Shown in pieces: positions 31,654-44,352 of a stretch of DNA of 64,000 bases. The position numbers were made by a program, and so were the translations under genes. The stretch comes from Coffea arabica (Eukaryota; Streptophyta; Magnoliopsida; Gentianales; Rubiaceae). The notes below the pieces were generated by a model. The model was not told the DNA's origin and made no database searches. It saw only the letters and a program-made list of their open reading frames with translations. Where the stretch lies: positions 22,958,001-23,022,000 of the forward strand of contig NC_092312.1 in NCBI RefSeq assembly GCF_036785885.1. Reading direction: 5' to 3'. Positions within the stretch are counted from its first letter, which is position 1. Every line of letters starts with the position of its first letter.

Positions 31654-34600
31654 ATGTCGAAACCAGGAGCAGGACCGGAAACGCGAAGCAACCGAGCAGC
31701 CGTTCAAGCCACCAATGACGACGCCTCCGCCAGCAAATTGTATGATCTCTCTCCTCTTCACGAATATTTTACTAATGGTGGCCTCAAAATCAATGCCCTA
31801 AAGCCAACAAATCCATTCCGACACACACAACACACAATCCTTGAGCACTCACTGGATGTACGTATGTTTGTCATAGGTCTTGTGTGAACAAAGGTTACAT
31901 GAAAGATGATTACGTTCATTTTTTCGTACGGAGGCCAGTCAGGCGATCTCCCATAATTAATCGAGGTGATTAGTTGAATTTATCCAGTTTAATTGCTCCG
32001 GTGGAAATATTGCCTCTAAATTTTGTTTCCTTTTATTTAAATTTTTGCTCAAAGGTTATTTCGCGCGCTGGGCGGTTTTTCGGAAGCTCCTCTATCAGTT
32101 TCTCGATTGTGTTGATACTAAGAAACAAATACTGTCACTTGGAGCTGGTTTTGATACTACGTATTTTCAATTAAAGGTGCGATTGCCTTTCTTCCAACTT
32201 CAGAAGCATCTGTTGTTGTGGGTTTGGTTTCGTTAACTTGATATTCTTTCCGGCAGGATGAAGGGAGAGCGCCTGACTTGTACGTGGAACTAGATTTTAA
32301 AGAGGTAAATAGCTGAAATATTTGTAACCATCTTCTGGATTATTGGTTGTGTACTGGCTTAAATCTGATCTCGCATCTGTTTTTGGTTTGGCTTTTTACT
32401 ACATTTTACTACAACTAACTTTTGTATGTACCTGTTTTTAGGTGACTAGTAAGAAGGCAGCTCTTATTGAAACTTGCAGTCCATTGAGAGACAAAGTTGG
32501 TGAAACCGCATCCATTTCTCAAGGTAACTCTAATGCTCTCAATTCACCTAAAACTCAAAAATTTTTCCTTTAATCTGATAGCGTTTAGTTCTGGTTGTCT
32601 GGATTGTTCTACGAAACAGGGGGATAAACATAGCGAACTTCTTTCACGTTTTTAATTATGGGGCATATCTTGTTTGGAATAGTATTCTTGTCTTTATAGA
32701 TGAAAAAGTGTAAAAATAATTCTTGCATGATATGAATGACTAAAGCTGTCCTTGTGGAGACTGCCTGAGTTCCCAATTCATGATGCAATTTCTTTTACAG
32801 TTAGAATTTAGATCCAGTCGACGTGGATGTTTTTTGTTGGAGCAGTCTACATGGATTTTATATCATGGAAACTGATTGATGTGCTTACATGGTTTAAAGC
32901 TTTGGAAAAAATACTAGAATTGCTTAGGAATCTTGTTTATGAATCTATTCAAACAAAAAGAAAAGAGGAAAGATGCTGAGTCGTTCAGATTTCTGCAGGA
33001 ATAAATATCCTGAACAGAATTGAGCTGAAGGCTTGGCTTTTTTAATTGGCTTTACATCAATGAGTATATGTTATATAGTGTGTGACACATTGATTGGTGT
33101 TTCGAGTGCGGTTGATTGTATCAAGTTCAGTTTATGTTGCCTAATTACTAAAAAATGAAGTTCTGGATAAATGTTCAAAAAAATTGGTTTATATATTTCT
33201 TCATGGTCTAATACGAGAGTCTTGGCTCATTTTGAGAGCATAGATGATCTCTGCACTTGAGCCGTCTCCAGGCGTCTGTGTGCCATCAATTGATGCATTT
33301 CTTTTGCCCATTTCGATTCTTTTTGAAATTTAGCAGCAGCAATATGGTTACTAGTGAATAGTTTTTGTTATTTTCTGTTACCAGACTAAAATGTCATGGA
33401 GTAAGTGATTCCATGTCCTGAATGTTACCAGTTTTTCTGTTCATCTTAGAGATAAGCAAGAAGTTTAAAGGACTTGCTGTTTACACAGTTATGCCATGAT
33501 ACCGCTTTGTTGAATATGATTTTTTTAGTGTATGTGTGTGTGTGTCTGTATATATAGTTGAGAAAGAAGAGGGGGTGGAAACAAGTCTGATAAATTTTTA
33601 CTTGCTAATAGGTAGGTTGTATCTGCAATCCTTCCGGGCTTCCGCTGTAAAGTTTTTATCAATTGATACCTTACCAGCATTGCATCCAAATATTGCTTGT
33701 TATCCTACTTTTGCATTGTCCAATGTTCGTTAATTCTAACCCAAAATCCAAACTGTCTAGAAAATGGGGAAGTACTTGACGATCATTACAAACTGCTTCC
33801 AGTTGACCTGCGTGATATACAGAAATTAGATGATATCATATCTTTAGCAAATATTGATCCCAGGTATGAGTAGATGCTTTCCTGAATGCTATATCTGGTT
33901 GAATTGCCTTTCTAAATGCTTACTCTCTTTCCCTATGCAAGTAATTAGAAGTAAAAATCCTGTGCTGTTACTGTTGATTGTACTCTGTTTGATTAACTTT
34001 TTCCATCGCAGTCGAGTCTGATTTACCTAAGGATAGTCTCGTGACTTTGTGTTCTCTGTGCATCCAAATAAGGGGCCTCATATATGTCCTTAATATTCCA
34101 TTACGAACAAAAAATCCTTGATCTTTGTCATAAACCATGTGATTGTGATTAGTTTAGTAGCAGAATGCGTTGTTTCTTAATCTTCGATGTACCTTTTCTC
34201 TATTTATCATTTACTGTTTCTTAGAGAAGTGGACATGAGGTTGCTTAGAGCATCTTTAGGTAGAAATGGGAATATATTACTAACAAGCTCAAATAGATTA
34301 TTTTGCGGGAAGCTTTTTAGTTGAGAAATCTGCTGGTGGTCCCACCAGCTCATGTGTTTGAAATGAACCACTATTTGGATGTTGAGCTGAATCTCCTAAA
34401 ATGCCTGTTTCTTTGGTTTATTTATTTGATTATATCTTTTCCACCTGTAGGGAGATTTCATCTCTTTCCTACAAAATCAAATTTATCTGCATAGGAGTTG
34501 GCAGTTGCTTTTTGGACATTCAAATTACAATATTCTGATGTTTCTGTCAGTTTGCCAACATTTATAATTGCAGAATGCGTTTTAATATACTTGGATCCAG

Positions 34601-37600
34601 ATTCAAGCCGTGAAATAGTTGGATGGGCTTCAAAAACATTCTCTTCAGCTATATTTTTCTTATATGAGCAGGTATTTCTTAATTACATGATCTGCATTAA
34701 TTCTACATACACTTTGTTTCATTGTTGTTTCCTTTGGTGTAGTTTATGCATTATTCTCTTTTTATTGTTCTTAGACTTATTATTAATGGATAAGTACTCA
34801 ATTGTTGTTTTGGCTTCTCAATAGATTCATCCAAATGACCCATTTGGGCAGCAAATGATCAGAAATTTGGAGGTACAGTGGATTATCTCCTTGCCCGTCT
34901 TTCCCTGTATTCTTAAGCCTGGATTAATTAGAGGTTAATTTATTATTTACCTCCTCCTAGTTTGCTAGGAGCGTAATGTATAAAGAAAGTTTGAGGTTTA
35001 AACAGCAGAAATCAGATATTCTGATGTCTTTTGAGTTCTCAGACTTCAGGAAAACAAAAAAGACACTGAAAAGTAGAAGGTGGCACCTGTATAGTGGAAG
35101 TATGCCTTTCACAAACCATGGGGATGGGAAAATGATAAGTGAAGAATGCCTGGTCCGTACGTAAATAAGTCTGTTGAATTTTTGGCACATTGTTGCTGGT
35201 AATAACAATTGTCCACCAAGCTTGATAGTTGTTAATTTATTGGGGAAAAAAAATGTAGCTGCTTTCAATCTTCAGTGGGGTCACATTTGTATAGAAAAGA
35301 AAAACTAGAGAGAACAATAGAAATAATTTAATGTACTGCAAACAATGGGATAACTGTAACAGCAGATTTTGATATGAGAGAACTGGGATGAGTATTTCAC
35401 TTCAAAAATGGAAAAAGAATACAATATGAGAAATGCCTGCACTTTTCATTGAATGCACTACAGACAACTGCAGATCAATGTTACCATCTTTAGCAATTGG
35501 CAATTTTGGTCAGTGCCTGTTTGAAAATTCTAATACTTGTGAAGCTTACTACATTCTTGTGTTTCAGAGTCGTGGATGTGGACTGCTAGGCATTTATGCT
35601 ACTCCAACTTTACATGCAAAGGAAAAACTTTTTCTGGATCAAGGATGGCAGGTATTTTTTCAATATACAGATTGTCCTCTCAGATGTAAAGAAATCTTTG
35701 CCTTCGCTCCATTTGTCACCTAATCTTTTTTGCTTTTTTCATCTCCAGTTCCTCAAGGGGTTAGGTAGAACCGTTCTTTGTTGCCTGTTACATTTTAGTG
35801 TAACGGATGTCTGTTGTATTTCTTCACCAGAAAGATAAGCAAGTGTCTTGATAGTGTTGCTGCTGTTGCATATGGCTAAAATTGTAGGCAAGTAGGGCAT
35901 TGCTTAGACTCACTAAGACAACAGAAGTACATGGTTGGGAAAATTCTGTACTAGTTATTTTGGATCTATATTGAGTGAGGATGCTTTGGAATAGGGTGAC
36001 TTAACTTGAGCATTGGTGGCATAGATCTCTCTTTTTTGCCTTATTTTCTTGAAGGATCACTTCCTGTCTGCTGAAATTACTTGCTTCAAAGATTTTTTAC
36101 TGTATTCTTTCTGACATCTATGTTGATGATTGATGAGGTTTCAGAGAGCTGTTGCCTGGGACATGCTGAAAGTTTATAGTGATTACATTGAACCTCAGGA
36201 AAGACGCAGGTCATTATAACAAGCAGTTCTGTAGTTGGTACCTATATTATATTGTTTTCCTGTTTAAATGACATAATCCTATTTCTGGACATCTATCACA
36301 CTTTAACTAATTCTGAATAATCATAGTAGTTTTTGCAAGAATTTCATGTGTCCGTTGCCCACCTTTTATTGTACAAGTTTTGTTTCTGTCAAGACATTAA
36401 GGCATATTTCTCCATAAACTAGCCACTTTTAATTGTTAAAGTAACAAATTTAATCCGCACTGATTTCCATAGTCTCTATGTAATGATTTTCTCTCTTTCA
36501 TAAGGTTACTCAATGAGCTAGATATATGTAATAGTTTTTGCTCTTTCATATAGTTACTCATAGGACGTGAACATACTATATTTATATCTATTTTATTATT
36601 TTATTCAAATGGTATCTCCGCCTAATGGGAGGAAGATATCTGATCTTAGAGGTGTGGTTTGAGTGCTCGTATCATGGATCATCTAAGGTGTTGAGATCTT
36701 TCTCATTTGGTTTCCATTCTGACAGAATGCATGCAAATTTAGGCTCAGAATAGGTGTCAAAGTACAATTGTAAGATTAGGATATTACAAGTTCCATGTGC
36801 TTTAAAACATTTTTGTAAATGTACTTGTGCTGTTGAATATTTGCTTTTGAGAAAATAATTTTTTCTTTATTTTTCAGAAATTAGTTTCTCCAAGATTATT
36901 TGGTTTTTATATTGAAAACTTTCCTTTTGAATTCTAGTAGTATCTTTTTCAAAAACTAAAGATGGATTCCTTTGTCACTTTTCTGCTTGCACTTTTATTC
37001 TTTATTTTAGTTGGGAAGCTAAAAAGAGTTACCTTCTTGATGCTTTGAATCATTCTTGTTGCTTTTTCTTTCATCAGGATTGAGCGGTTGGAACTCTTTG
37101 ATGAGTTTGAAGAGTGGCATATGATGCAGGCAAGTTCTATTCCCCTTTCATATGCAAAAAAAGGCAAAAGCATTACATCTTTCACCCTTTTGAACTAAAC
37201 CGATCCATGTTTATTATGGTATAGCTTGTGATAGGGTGTCACCAGATCCTTTTGCCCCCTTTTGTGTGTGTGTGTGTGTGTGTATCTGTGTGTGGGTGTG
37301 TGTTGGATCTTACTTAATAAAGCATACCCCTGCTGCTTAAATTCTCAGCTTTTTAAGAAGATTTAGTTCCTGAATGCCTGGACCATGGATGTATATCCCT
37401 AAGCCAAATATGTCAATTAGTCCATGATAGCACTTGCATGTACAGAAATATGCAAAATACATGTTGCTGTGTTGTTAGTGATGACCTCGAAAAAAGTATT
37501 TAGTGGGGTTTGAACTTTGTGAAATGTTAATAATGAAGTTATCCTATCCTTCGTGTATATGATAGGGAATTGATTTTATACTATTGACATCCTGTGTCAG

Positions 37601-38402
37601 TGTGGGGCAAACAATAGAATGGTTCAAGTATCTCTGTACACTTTTTGCTGTTGAAGCAAATATATCTGCGCATTGAAGGGCTCCCCCTTTTAGGAAAATA
37701 TTTCTGTGGTTCAAAGTCTTTGTTGGAAAACATCAATAGCATAGAACACACGGATGAGAGTTAGATTAGTTTTTCCCAATCTGCTTAAAACTTTCCCATA
37801 TTCAAATGTACTGAACGGTGGAATGACGTGCTTCTTGGCCTCGTTTCCTATGCTTCCTTCCTACCTCAGTTGAACAATGAATACACAAGCAATCAAAAGT
37901 GCTACTGGGAGAAGTCTTCATTTTAGCAAGATTGACTGAAAAGGAGAGAGTTATGATGCATTTTAAACACCTGTTTATGTAGCTACTCCAGGATTTGTAG
38001 TGCGTGTGGATTTTCAGGTCCATGTGATCTGCTTAGACCTTTCTTAGTGTACCTCTTAACATAATGTTCGTGCTTTTATTAACCCATCATTGTTACATTA
38101 GTTTATTCAGAATTGCGTGCATTTGTAGTTGGTCACAAGAATCTAGGGAAATGCCGAATTTTGACTTCTTGAAATTGCTCAACTCTCAGGAGCACTACTG
38201 TGTGGCTTATGGGATCAACGATGCCATGGTACGGTTAATCCAGCATACATACACCCCTGCTTTTATTCAAATTGCACTGCATTTATTTATTTTATTTTTT
38301 TTTTAAATGACATTTCAGGGATTGTTCAAGGAATTTGGTTTCCCCGACAACCAGCATGATGCCTCAGGCACCTCTTCACAACCGTTGCCCGTCAAAGACT
38401 GA
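31654..38402 (+). CDS. LCMT1: Leucine carboxyl methyltransferase 1 (LCMT1 / SBI1)
   Basis: Thirteen coding exons give 340 aa: 31654-31739, 31877-31965, 32055-32176, 32257-32304, 32442-32523, 33761-33863, 34551-34671, 34825-34872, 35568-35651, 36145-36209, 37078-37129, 38190-38228, 38319-38402. Phases agree throughout. The protein reads [58 protein letters not shown] (S-adenosylmethionine motif I, residues 84-96), YVELDF (Asp112, cofactor ribose contact), [16 protein letters not shown] (180-195), [32 protein letters not shown]. This matches the plant LCMT1 family. The enzyme methylates the C-terminal leucine of the PP2A catalytic subunit, steering phosphatase assembly; Arabidopsis SBI1 thereby affects brassinosteroid receptor turnover. 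All introns are GT-AG except the one after exon 11, which starts GCAAGT. Earlier in-frame starts are not seen. Confidence 0.96.
37263..37283 (+). repeat. (TG)n microsatellite in an LCMT1 intron
   Basis: About ten TG units within the GC-AG intron. Confidence 0.8.
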
Positions 38403-40128
38403 GAACATTTCAACTTCCCAATGGCCTGACAACTTGTAGTTGTAGTTTGGTATCTGGGCGACGCACGTGTCAGGCACGCACCAATCAACTGCTATTAAAC
38501 AGGGGGGCAGGCAGCCTCTACTAGTTTACTCGTATCTATAAATAATATTTCCAGAAGGAAATGATATGTGAGTTTTGTGGATGAATGTACGAGACTATAA
38601 CATGCCTGTGATGTTGGAGTGGATCCGCAACAAAGCTACGCTAGCTGTTTTGCAAAAAGGGAACGTGGTGGACCCCGAACAGCACACAAATGGGACAATA
38701 CCGATGGGGGTCTCTGTGGGGAGTGAAAACTAGCATGGTCGGCCTCGCTTTAAATCTTACCATTCTCTTTTCCTTTTCTTTAGTATCTCACCTTTTTGTG
38801 TGATCGATTGGTCCATGATGCCAGCGGATTCGAAATATCAGCATGCCATCATGGCTTCCATTGCATTAGTTTTTAATATTATTACTATTGTGAGGTGGCA
38901 AAATTATTAATCCCACTCTATTTAAGATTTGTTGGATTGCTAGTTTCTGTGCACTGGTTGGTATGCTTCGCTGCTCTTAAGGTACTTGGTGGTGCAAGTA
39001 TATGATTATGTGTGAAGCAGAAAGAAAAATTTTTTTTTTTTTTTAAATTAAGAAAATCACAAGCATGTGACTTGAGAAGAAGAAATCGATAGTGAGAAGA
39101 ATGGTACTTTGGGAAGAAAAGGCTGCAGCTGGGCTGGTATATGGGTTGGCGGGATGCAAAATCCAATGCTGACAAAATGGAAATTCTTTAATGTGGGCCA
39201 ACAAGAAGAGTGGTCCCAGGCTGGTAGCCAAATGCATACGGGAAGAATTGTTCCGTCGTTATCATTCGAGGGTTCTGTTCTTTTAAACTCGGTAGAAACC
39301 AATCAACTGATTTCATTATCGTTGATGAGTTTGGGGATCCATGTAATCGGTGCAGCTTTGTGGACCTTTGCTTGCTCCTCGTTTCTTGAGGCCGCCTCCT
39401 GCTTTCCTAACTGCTTTGGAATGTGGGAAATGGCTGAATAATAAAATAAAAAAAGGGGATCTGCTCCTGATCTTAGACTTGGAGGCCTGCGTGGGGCTGA
39501 CACTCTCTGTCCTGCTGACTGAACGTACTCCCTGAGCCATGGATAGAATTCGTTAGCACTACTACTGTTTCTATTTCTTTTCCATTTTTTCCATTCAACA
39601 GATGGGGGTGGCGATTAAACATGTATTCTAATAAGTAACTGTTTTGAGAATGGTGCGACGGGGGCGAAGACTGGACAGCGGATTAAATGCATTCTGGTTG
39701 GTGGGTCTCCTTCGCCCCAAATCGGAAAGCCAGGAAGAGTGGAGGGGAAACAACCAACAAGAGGAGAGAATATGTTGTTGTTGTACGTAGCAAGTAGTGT
39801 ATTTTGTTATGGTCTCCATGAATTCTGCTTGTCGTGCGTGCCTAACTTGGTTTGGAGTTGGTCCATTCCATTCCCGAGTTTATATTTTTGGAACGTCCTT
39901 TCTTCAAATCGCATGTTTCATGGAACGAAGCAGTTTGCTTTGCTTCATTTCATTTTTGATACGTGCAGTTAGACGTGCAATTTTTTAGCGTTGGTGAGAG
40001 AGTCTAGAAAGGGGAAAGACGAGGGTATGCAATGAGATGCTATAGGTGATTCTTTCGAATTGCTTATCAACGGCATCTGTAAAAAAATATAAACGCTTTT
40101 TTCATCTTTTAAACTTTCAATTTTACTC
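38403..40128. other. 3' flank of LCMT1 and intergenic DNA
   Basis: The first ~170 bases are probably LCMT1 3' untranslated sequence. An open frame of 110 codons at 39109-39441 has no recognisable domain, and its composition is unconvincing. No gene is called. Confidence 0.5.
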
Positions 40129-40335
40129 AACCACCGGCTCAGTGGCCACCAGGAAGGGACTTAAGTCCCTCCTTGGGCTGAAAAAAATCTAAGGATTGTG
40201 CCATAACACTCCCTTGGTCTAGTTTGGTCTGTATACCCACTAACCCCTACAACAGCCTCCTTAGGCTCTCCCTCCCCCTAGATTAGGATAGAGTAGATTA
40301 TACAAATGTATCGTTGTTGACAAAAAAAAAAAAAG
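40129..40335 (+). mobile_element. SINE with 17-bp target duplication (207 bp)
   Basis: AACTTTCAATTTTACTC (40112-40128) and AACTATCAATTTTACTC (40336-40352) flank the element and differ at one base. The head GGCTCAGTGGCC fits an RNA polymerase III A box, and GGACTTAAGTCC a degenerate B box. The tail is a 13-base poly(A) ended by G. All features fit a tRNA-derived SINE inserted on the plus strand. Its last ~50 bases match the SINE at 54328. Confidence 0.85.
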
Positions 40336-40352
40336 AACTATCAATTTTACTC

Positions 40353-41557
40353 TTATAAAAATTAACTTTTACCCTAATCACGCACTCGCATATTGCCAAT
40401 ATAACTACTCATAGTCACCCTAAATATTGCAACTACTAAATTGCTACAGTCACGTAAACCAAACTTCTTTCATGAAAATTTTACATAAATTTTTTTTTTT
40501 TTTTTATATAAAGTATGGTATGAAAGGGGACCTTTCATACTTGCATGCCGTTAACCTTAGGTAACACAACAATAATGAGAAATAGGAAGAGAAGCTGGAA
40601 CGTTAGAACGTTTGTCCTGAACTGATCAACAACGGTCCCAGTGCATAAAGGAACTAATGATTATTATTCATCAGAAAAAAGAGAGAAAGAAAGTGATAAA
40701 AAGAAAATAGAAAAAGCAACAAACAAAGGCATGTGACATGGTGGTTGGGTCCAGTTAAGACTAAGAGGAGGAGAAAAAGGTGGATTGAAAGTTTGCTTCT
40801 TTTTTTTCTCAAAAAAAAAATAATCTGGGTTTTTTTTTTTTTTTTTTGCCTCGTTCTTCATTGGTTCTAGACTTCTTGCTTGGAAAAGTGAAACCACCAT
40901 TGCCCACTAACACCCTGCTAGTGGAATGTGTCTTGCATCTATTCTCGCTGTACCATTTCCTTCCTTTTGCCTCCTTTTTTTTTTTTTTTGTTTGCAAAGG
41001 TTGAGAGTTTGGAACTTCTGGTTTCATCTTTCCTGCCTTTTGCTTTTTCTTGTTTGGTTGGCACTTGGCAGCCATGAGCTTGTTTAAATTGGTTCAAAAT
41101 TCAAACGGACTGAATACAAGCTCTTGCGAGTTATAGCAGAAATTAAATCGTCAAATCAAAGAAGATAGGAGTAGGTTTGGACCCCAAATGCTTATGGTAT
41201 AAAAGATGAAAGTTCAGGCAACAGTCTGAACAATTGAGTAATTGGATGGATGGACGTGAGAAGTCACTTTGGTTAGTTAACAATTCACTGCCCCAAATGC
41301 CCAAACAAAAAGGTAAGCACCCTCACTTGTATCATACTCAGAAATACTAGTAGCGCTACTATTACTATTACAGTCCTCATTCCTGCACACGCAGGGTTTA
41401 TGCTATGTCAGACCAAACCATTCCTGTGGAGATCTCCAAATTTGATCAGAAATCAGAATGCTGGGGGAATTCATTCATCTGGGTTTTTTTTTTTTTTTTG
41501 GCATCATTTTTGGGGCAGCATATGCCAGAAATATGCTTTCCTTTTGTATGAAATATA
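40353..41557. other. Intergenic DNA, A/T homopolymer-rich
   Basis: No gene. Long T runs (40491-40506, 40831-40848, 40975-40990, 41484-41500) dominate the sequence; the open frames on the minus strand across them are low-complexity lysine-rich artefacts. Confidence 0.55.
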
Positions 41558-42377
41558 TAGAGGTGTCAAAATAGGTGACTTTGACGGGTTTTGGTTGGTT
41601 AAAATGAGTAATATGTATGAGTGAATCAATCTATTTGTACATGTTTAATTATATGGGTATAAATGGGTAAGTTAAAAATGAGTTGGGTAAGACAATTACC
41701 CATTTATAACCCATTTATTTTAATTTTTGTGAACTCATTTAAATTTATTTTTTGCAAACTAAGTTATTAATTTATACCACCCTTGGCGCCCATCAATAGT
41801 TTTAAATATTTACTCATAATACTTAATAAGTCTAATTACTAATTTTTTTCTCATTCGTATTCTATGTCGCAAAATTACATACTATTTAATAATTAAACAA
41901 TAAGACTATAAAATTTTGAACTTAGTACTCTGAACGTTAACATAAAAACTTAATTCAAAAACTTTGAACCCCTAGTATTTTTTCGTGTGTAAATTTAAAA
42001 TTTCATTCTGAAAAGGTAGGAAAAGAGGTTCAAACTTGTCATAAATTGATAATACTGAAAAATGAGCAAGTTAACAAACTACGAAATAAAATAATAAGAT
42101 AAAACCAATAAATAATAATAATAATGAAAAAATAGTTAATATTATGACAAAATGAAGAATATGAAAAAAAATGAGTAGGGAAGAGAGGATGCTTGGGGGA
42201 AGACAATTCTAAATGGGTTAATTGGATTTGATGGGTTACTCAATAAATACTTATTTATTAAAAAGGTATTATTGGGTAACTCATTTATACCCATATAAAA
42301 AAATTTAAGATATCCGCTTTCATTTATTCATGAACGGGCATGGATAAATTTAGTTAAATAAATTTGTTCGCCACCTA
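41558..42377. mobile_element. hAT-like non-autonomous element (~820 bp)
   Basis: The left end TAGAGGTGTCAAAA and the right end ...TTGTTCGCCACCTA form short imperfect inverted termini. AAATATA flanks both sides (41551-41557 and 42378-42384), close to the 8-bp duplication of hAT elements. Internal stretches such as TTACCCATTTATAACCCATT and inverted GGGTAACTCATTTATACCC form subterminal inverted repeats. No transposase remains. Confidence 0.6.
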
Positions 42378-42384
42378 AAATATA

Positions 42385-43286
42385 AAAAGTAAAAGTTGCC
42401 TTTAAATTTCTTTTTTTCAGGTGGGAGATCTTCTCCTTACAATAAATACCTTACAATTTATCATCAAACTCAACCTTGTCCTAGAAAAAGATGCCTTTGA
42501 AATATAAAAGTAAAACCACCGAAAGTTTTCACCTTTATCGGCCCCCTAAAATGACCACCTCAGGTTGCTCTTTTGCCTTAAACCCTTATCGAGCAATGAG
42601 CATGCAGCACAATGCCTCTAATCTGACATTATATATAGAATTCACAATTCAAAATCGTAAAATTTTACTTCATTCTTGGCTTTAGAGAACCTCTAATCTG
42701 ACAATAAAAGGTAGTGATAAAAACATGATGACTATTATATATCTACTGTATTGTCAGAACTTCCCTTCTGCATTAAATGTGTTGTTGAGTGGTCGCTTCT
42801 AAGGCTGTTGAGAGAGTTCTACAATAACTCACTCAAAGCTTTGAAGAAATGCATAGAGATTTTCTACAATAAATAAGCGACCAACATATGGATTAAGACA
42901 AAAACTAAACTATAAAAACGCTAAGAAAATGAAAACCCAATCCTGGAAGATATATTCACAATTGTCCGCTCCAGCATCTGATCAGATTTCATCAGTTATT
43001 ATAAGTAGTCAATAGGAGAATAGTGAGATGGAAAACAAAAGAAAAACAGCTCACATCATACTACAAGGTCCACCCAAAGTCCTTTCGTGTTTTATCCTCT
43101 TTGACAGCTCCTCCCCTCGCCTTTCATGTATTGAACAGGTTCGAAATTCTTTGTAAGAATTAATTATAGAATCCATTAATGGTTAGGATCTAAGTTAACA
43201 CCAGCCCAAAAAAATTGAATTTTAATACTCTCTAGTGTGTTAGCCCAAAAAGCTTCTATTTTCAATACTCTCTATTTTTTGCTAAA
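42385..43286. other. Intergenic DNA
   Basis: No gene, repeat family or regulatory element could be recognised. Confidence 0.4.
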
Positions 43287-43447
43287 GTGGTGTTATTTGA
43301 AATAATTATTGTAGCATGCACTTTTTTTTATGATGTGATGTATGTGAGATAAAAAATAGTTAGAAATATAAAAAAGGTTCATTGGAAAACATGTTTACGA
43401 TGCAAGCGAAATATTATTTAGAATAATTTGAGGATCCAAACACACTG
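43287..43447. mobile_element. MITE family member, copy 2
   Basis: Contains the family core TTTATGATGTGATGTATGTG (43327-43346) followed by AGATAAAA, and ends with GCGAAATATTATTTAGAATAAT, matching the element at 63077. The ends GTGTTATTTGAAATAATTATT and the inverted right end are complementary. Confidence 0.6.
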
Positions 43448-43590
43448 AATGAAAATTATTATTTGAAACAGTGCATATAAGCGAAATATTATTTAGAATA
43501 ATTTGAGGATCCAAACACACTGAATGAAAATTATTATTTGAAACAGTGCATATAGGATCGTATTATTTGAAACAGTGCATATAGGATCGT
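43406..43590 (+). repeat. 75-bp and 29-bp tandem duplications at the MITE edge
   Basis: GCGAAATATTATTTAGAATA begins at 43406 and again at 43481 (75-bp period). Then ATTATTTGAAACAGTGCATA begins at 43533 and again at 43562 (29-bp period). The second duplication starts inside the last copy of the first, so they arose in sequence. Confidence 0.9.
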
Positions 43591-44352
43591 GCAGGAGTAG
43601 CCGGATGGATAAACTAATAGTAGTGTATTAAAGAGTGAAAGTAGATCGAAATTCAAATCACTCATATCACTATCAATCTGTTATTCAAAGTCACGCATCA
43701 GAATTGCTGATTTAAACAAGTGTTTGGCTAATAATGATGAGTCTGATCATATATTAATTAGTAGTTTTCTAGTAAGGAGTATTACTACTAAGTTTGGTGT
43801 GAATCGAGTGTACTAACATGTTCATTGAACTTTCAAAATATTAAAGTCCGAACTACTAACAGCAGACGAATAAGATTCAAATATCAACGTCTGAACTAAT
43901 ATGTATCTTAAGGAATAGTTAGTAGTATTTAGCAAGATGCTCTTAAGATGTGTTTTTATTAATTAAGAACTAAGAACATGCTAATGCTAGTGGTGTATCA
44001 AGCTGACTAATGACTACCCCTGTCCTGTCATTAACAATAACTGTAGAAGAGAAAGAAAGGATTGGTGTGTTTTAAGTAGATGGGACATCATCCTCCACAG
44101 GGACAGGGGTCCTCTATTGGGGGGTATAGCCACTTCCCCACCACCACCACCACCAACTCCATCCCTCCTTATAATTCTTCCATAAAAGCCTCACTCTCAC
44201 TTCTACGACTACTCCTGTCTACTTCCACTTGCTCTGCGCATCAGCCCTTCACTACCACCGTCCACGGCGGTGCTTAATTCCATATCCTTTTTTCTTTCCG
44301 TTTATTTTTTTTTTTTTAAATAGTGTACTGAAAACTAGAGGAAACAAAAAGC
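43591..44352. other. Promoter and 5' leader of the DUF630/DUF632 gene
   Basis: No gene. The last ~200 bases contain CCTTATAATTC and CCATAAAAGCC, possible TATA-like elements, a CACCACCAC run and a CT-rich leader followed by a T run at 44307-44318, just before the ATG at 44353. Confidence 0.5.

Noticed and set aside
39109-39441. 110-codon open frame downstream of LCMT1
   Set aside because: No recognisable domain or splice partners; overlapping frames on the other strand are equally long, so it is probably chance.
43406-43590. CRISPR-like direct repeats
   Set aside because: Only two copies of each unit, no regular spacers, and eukaryotic context; this is a tandem duplication at a MITE.
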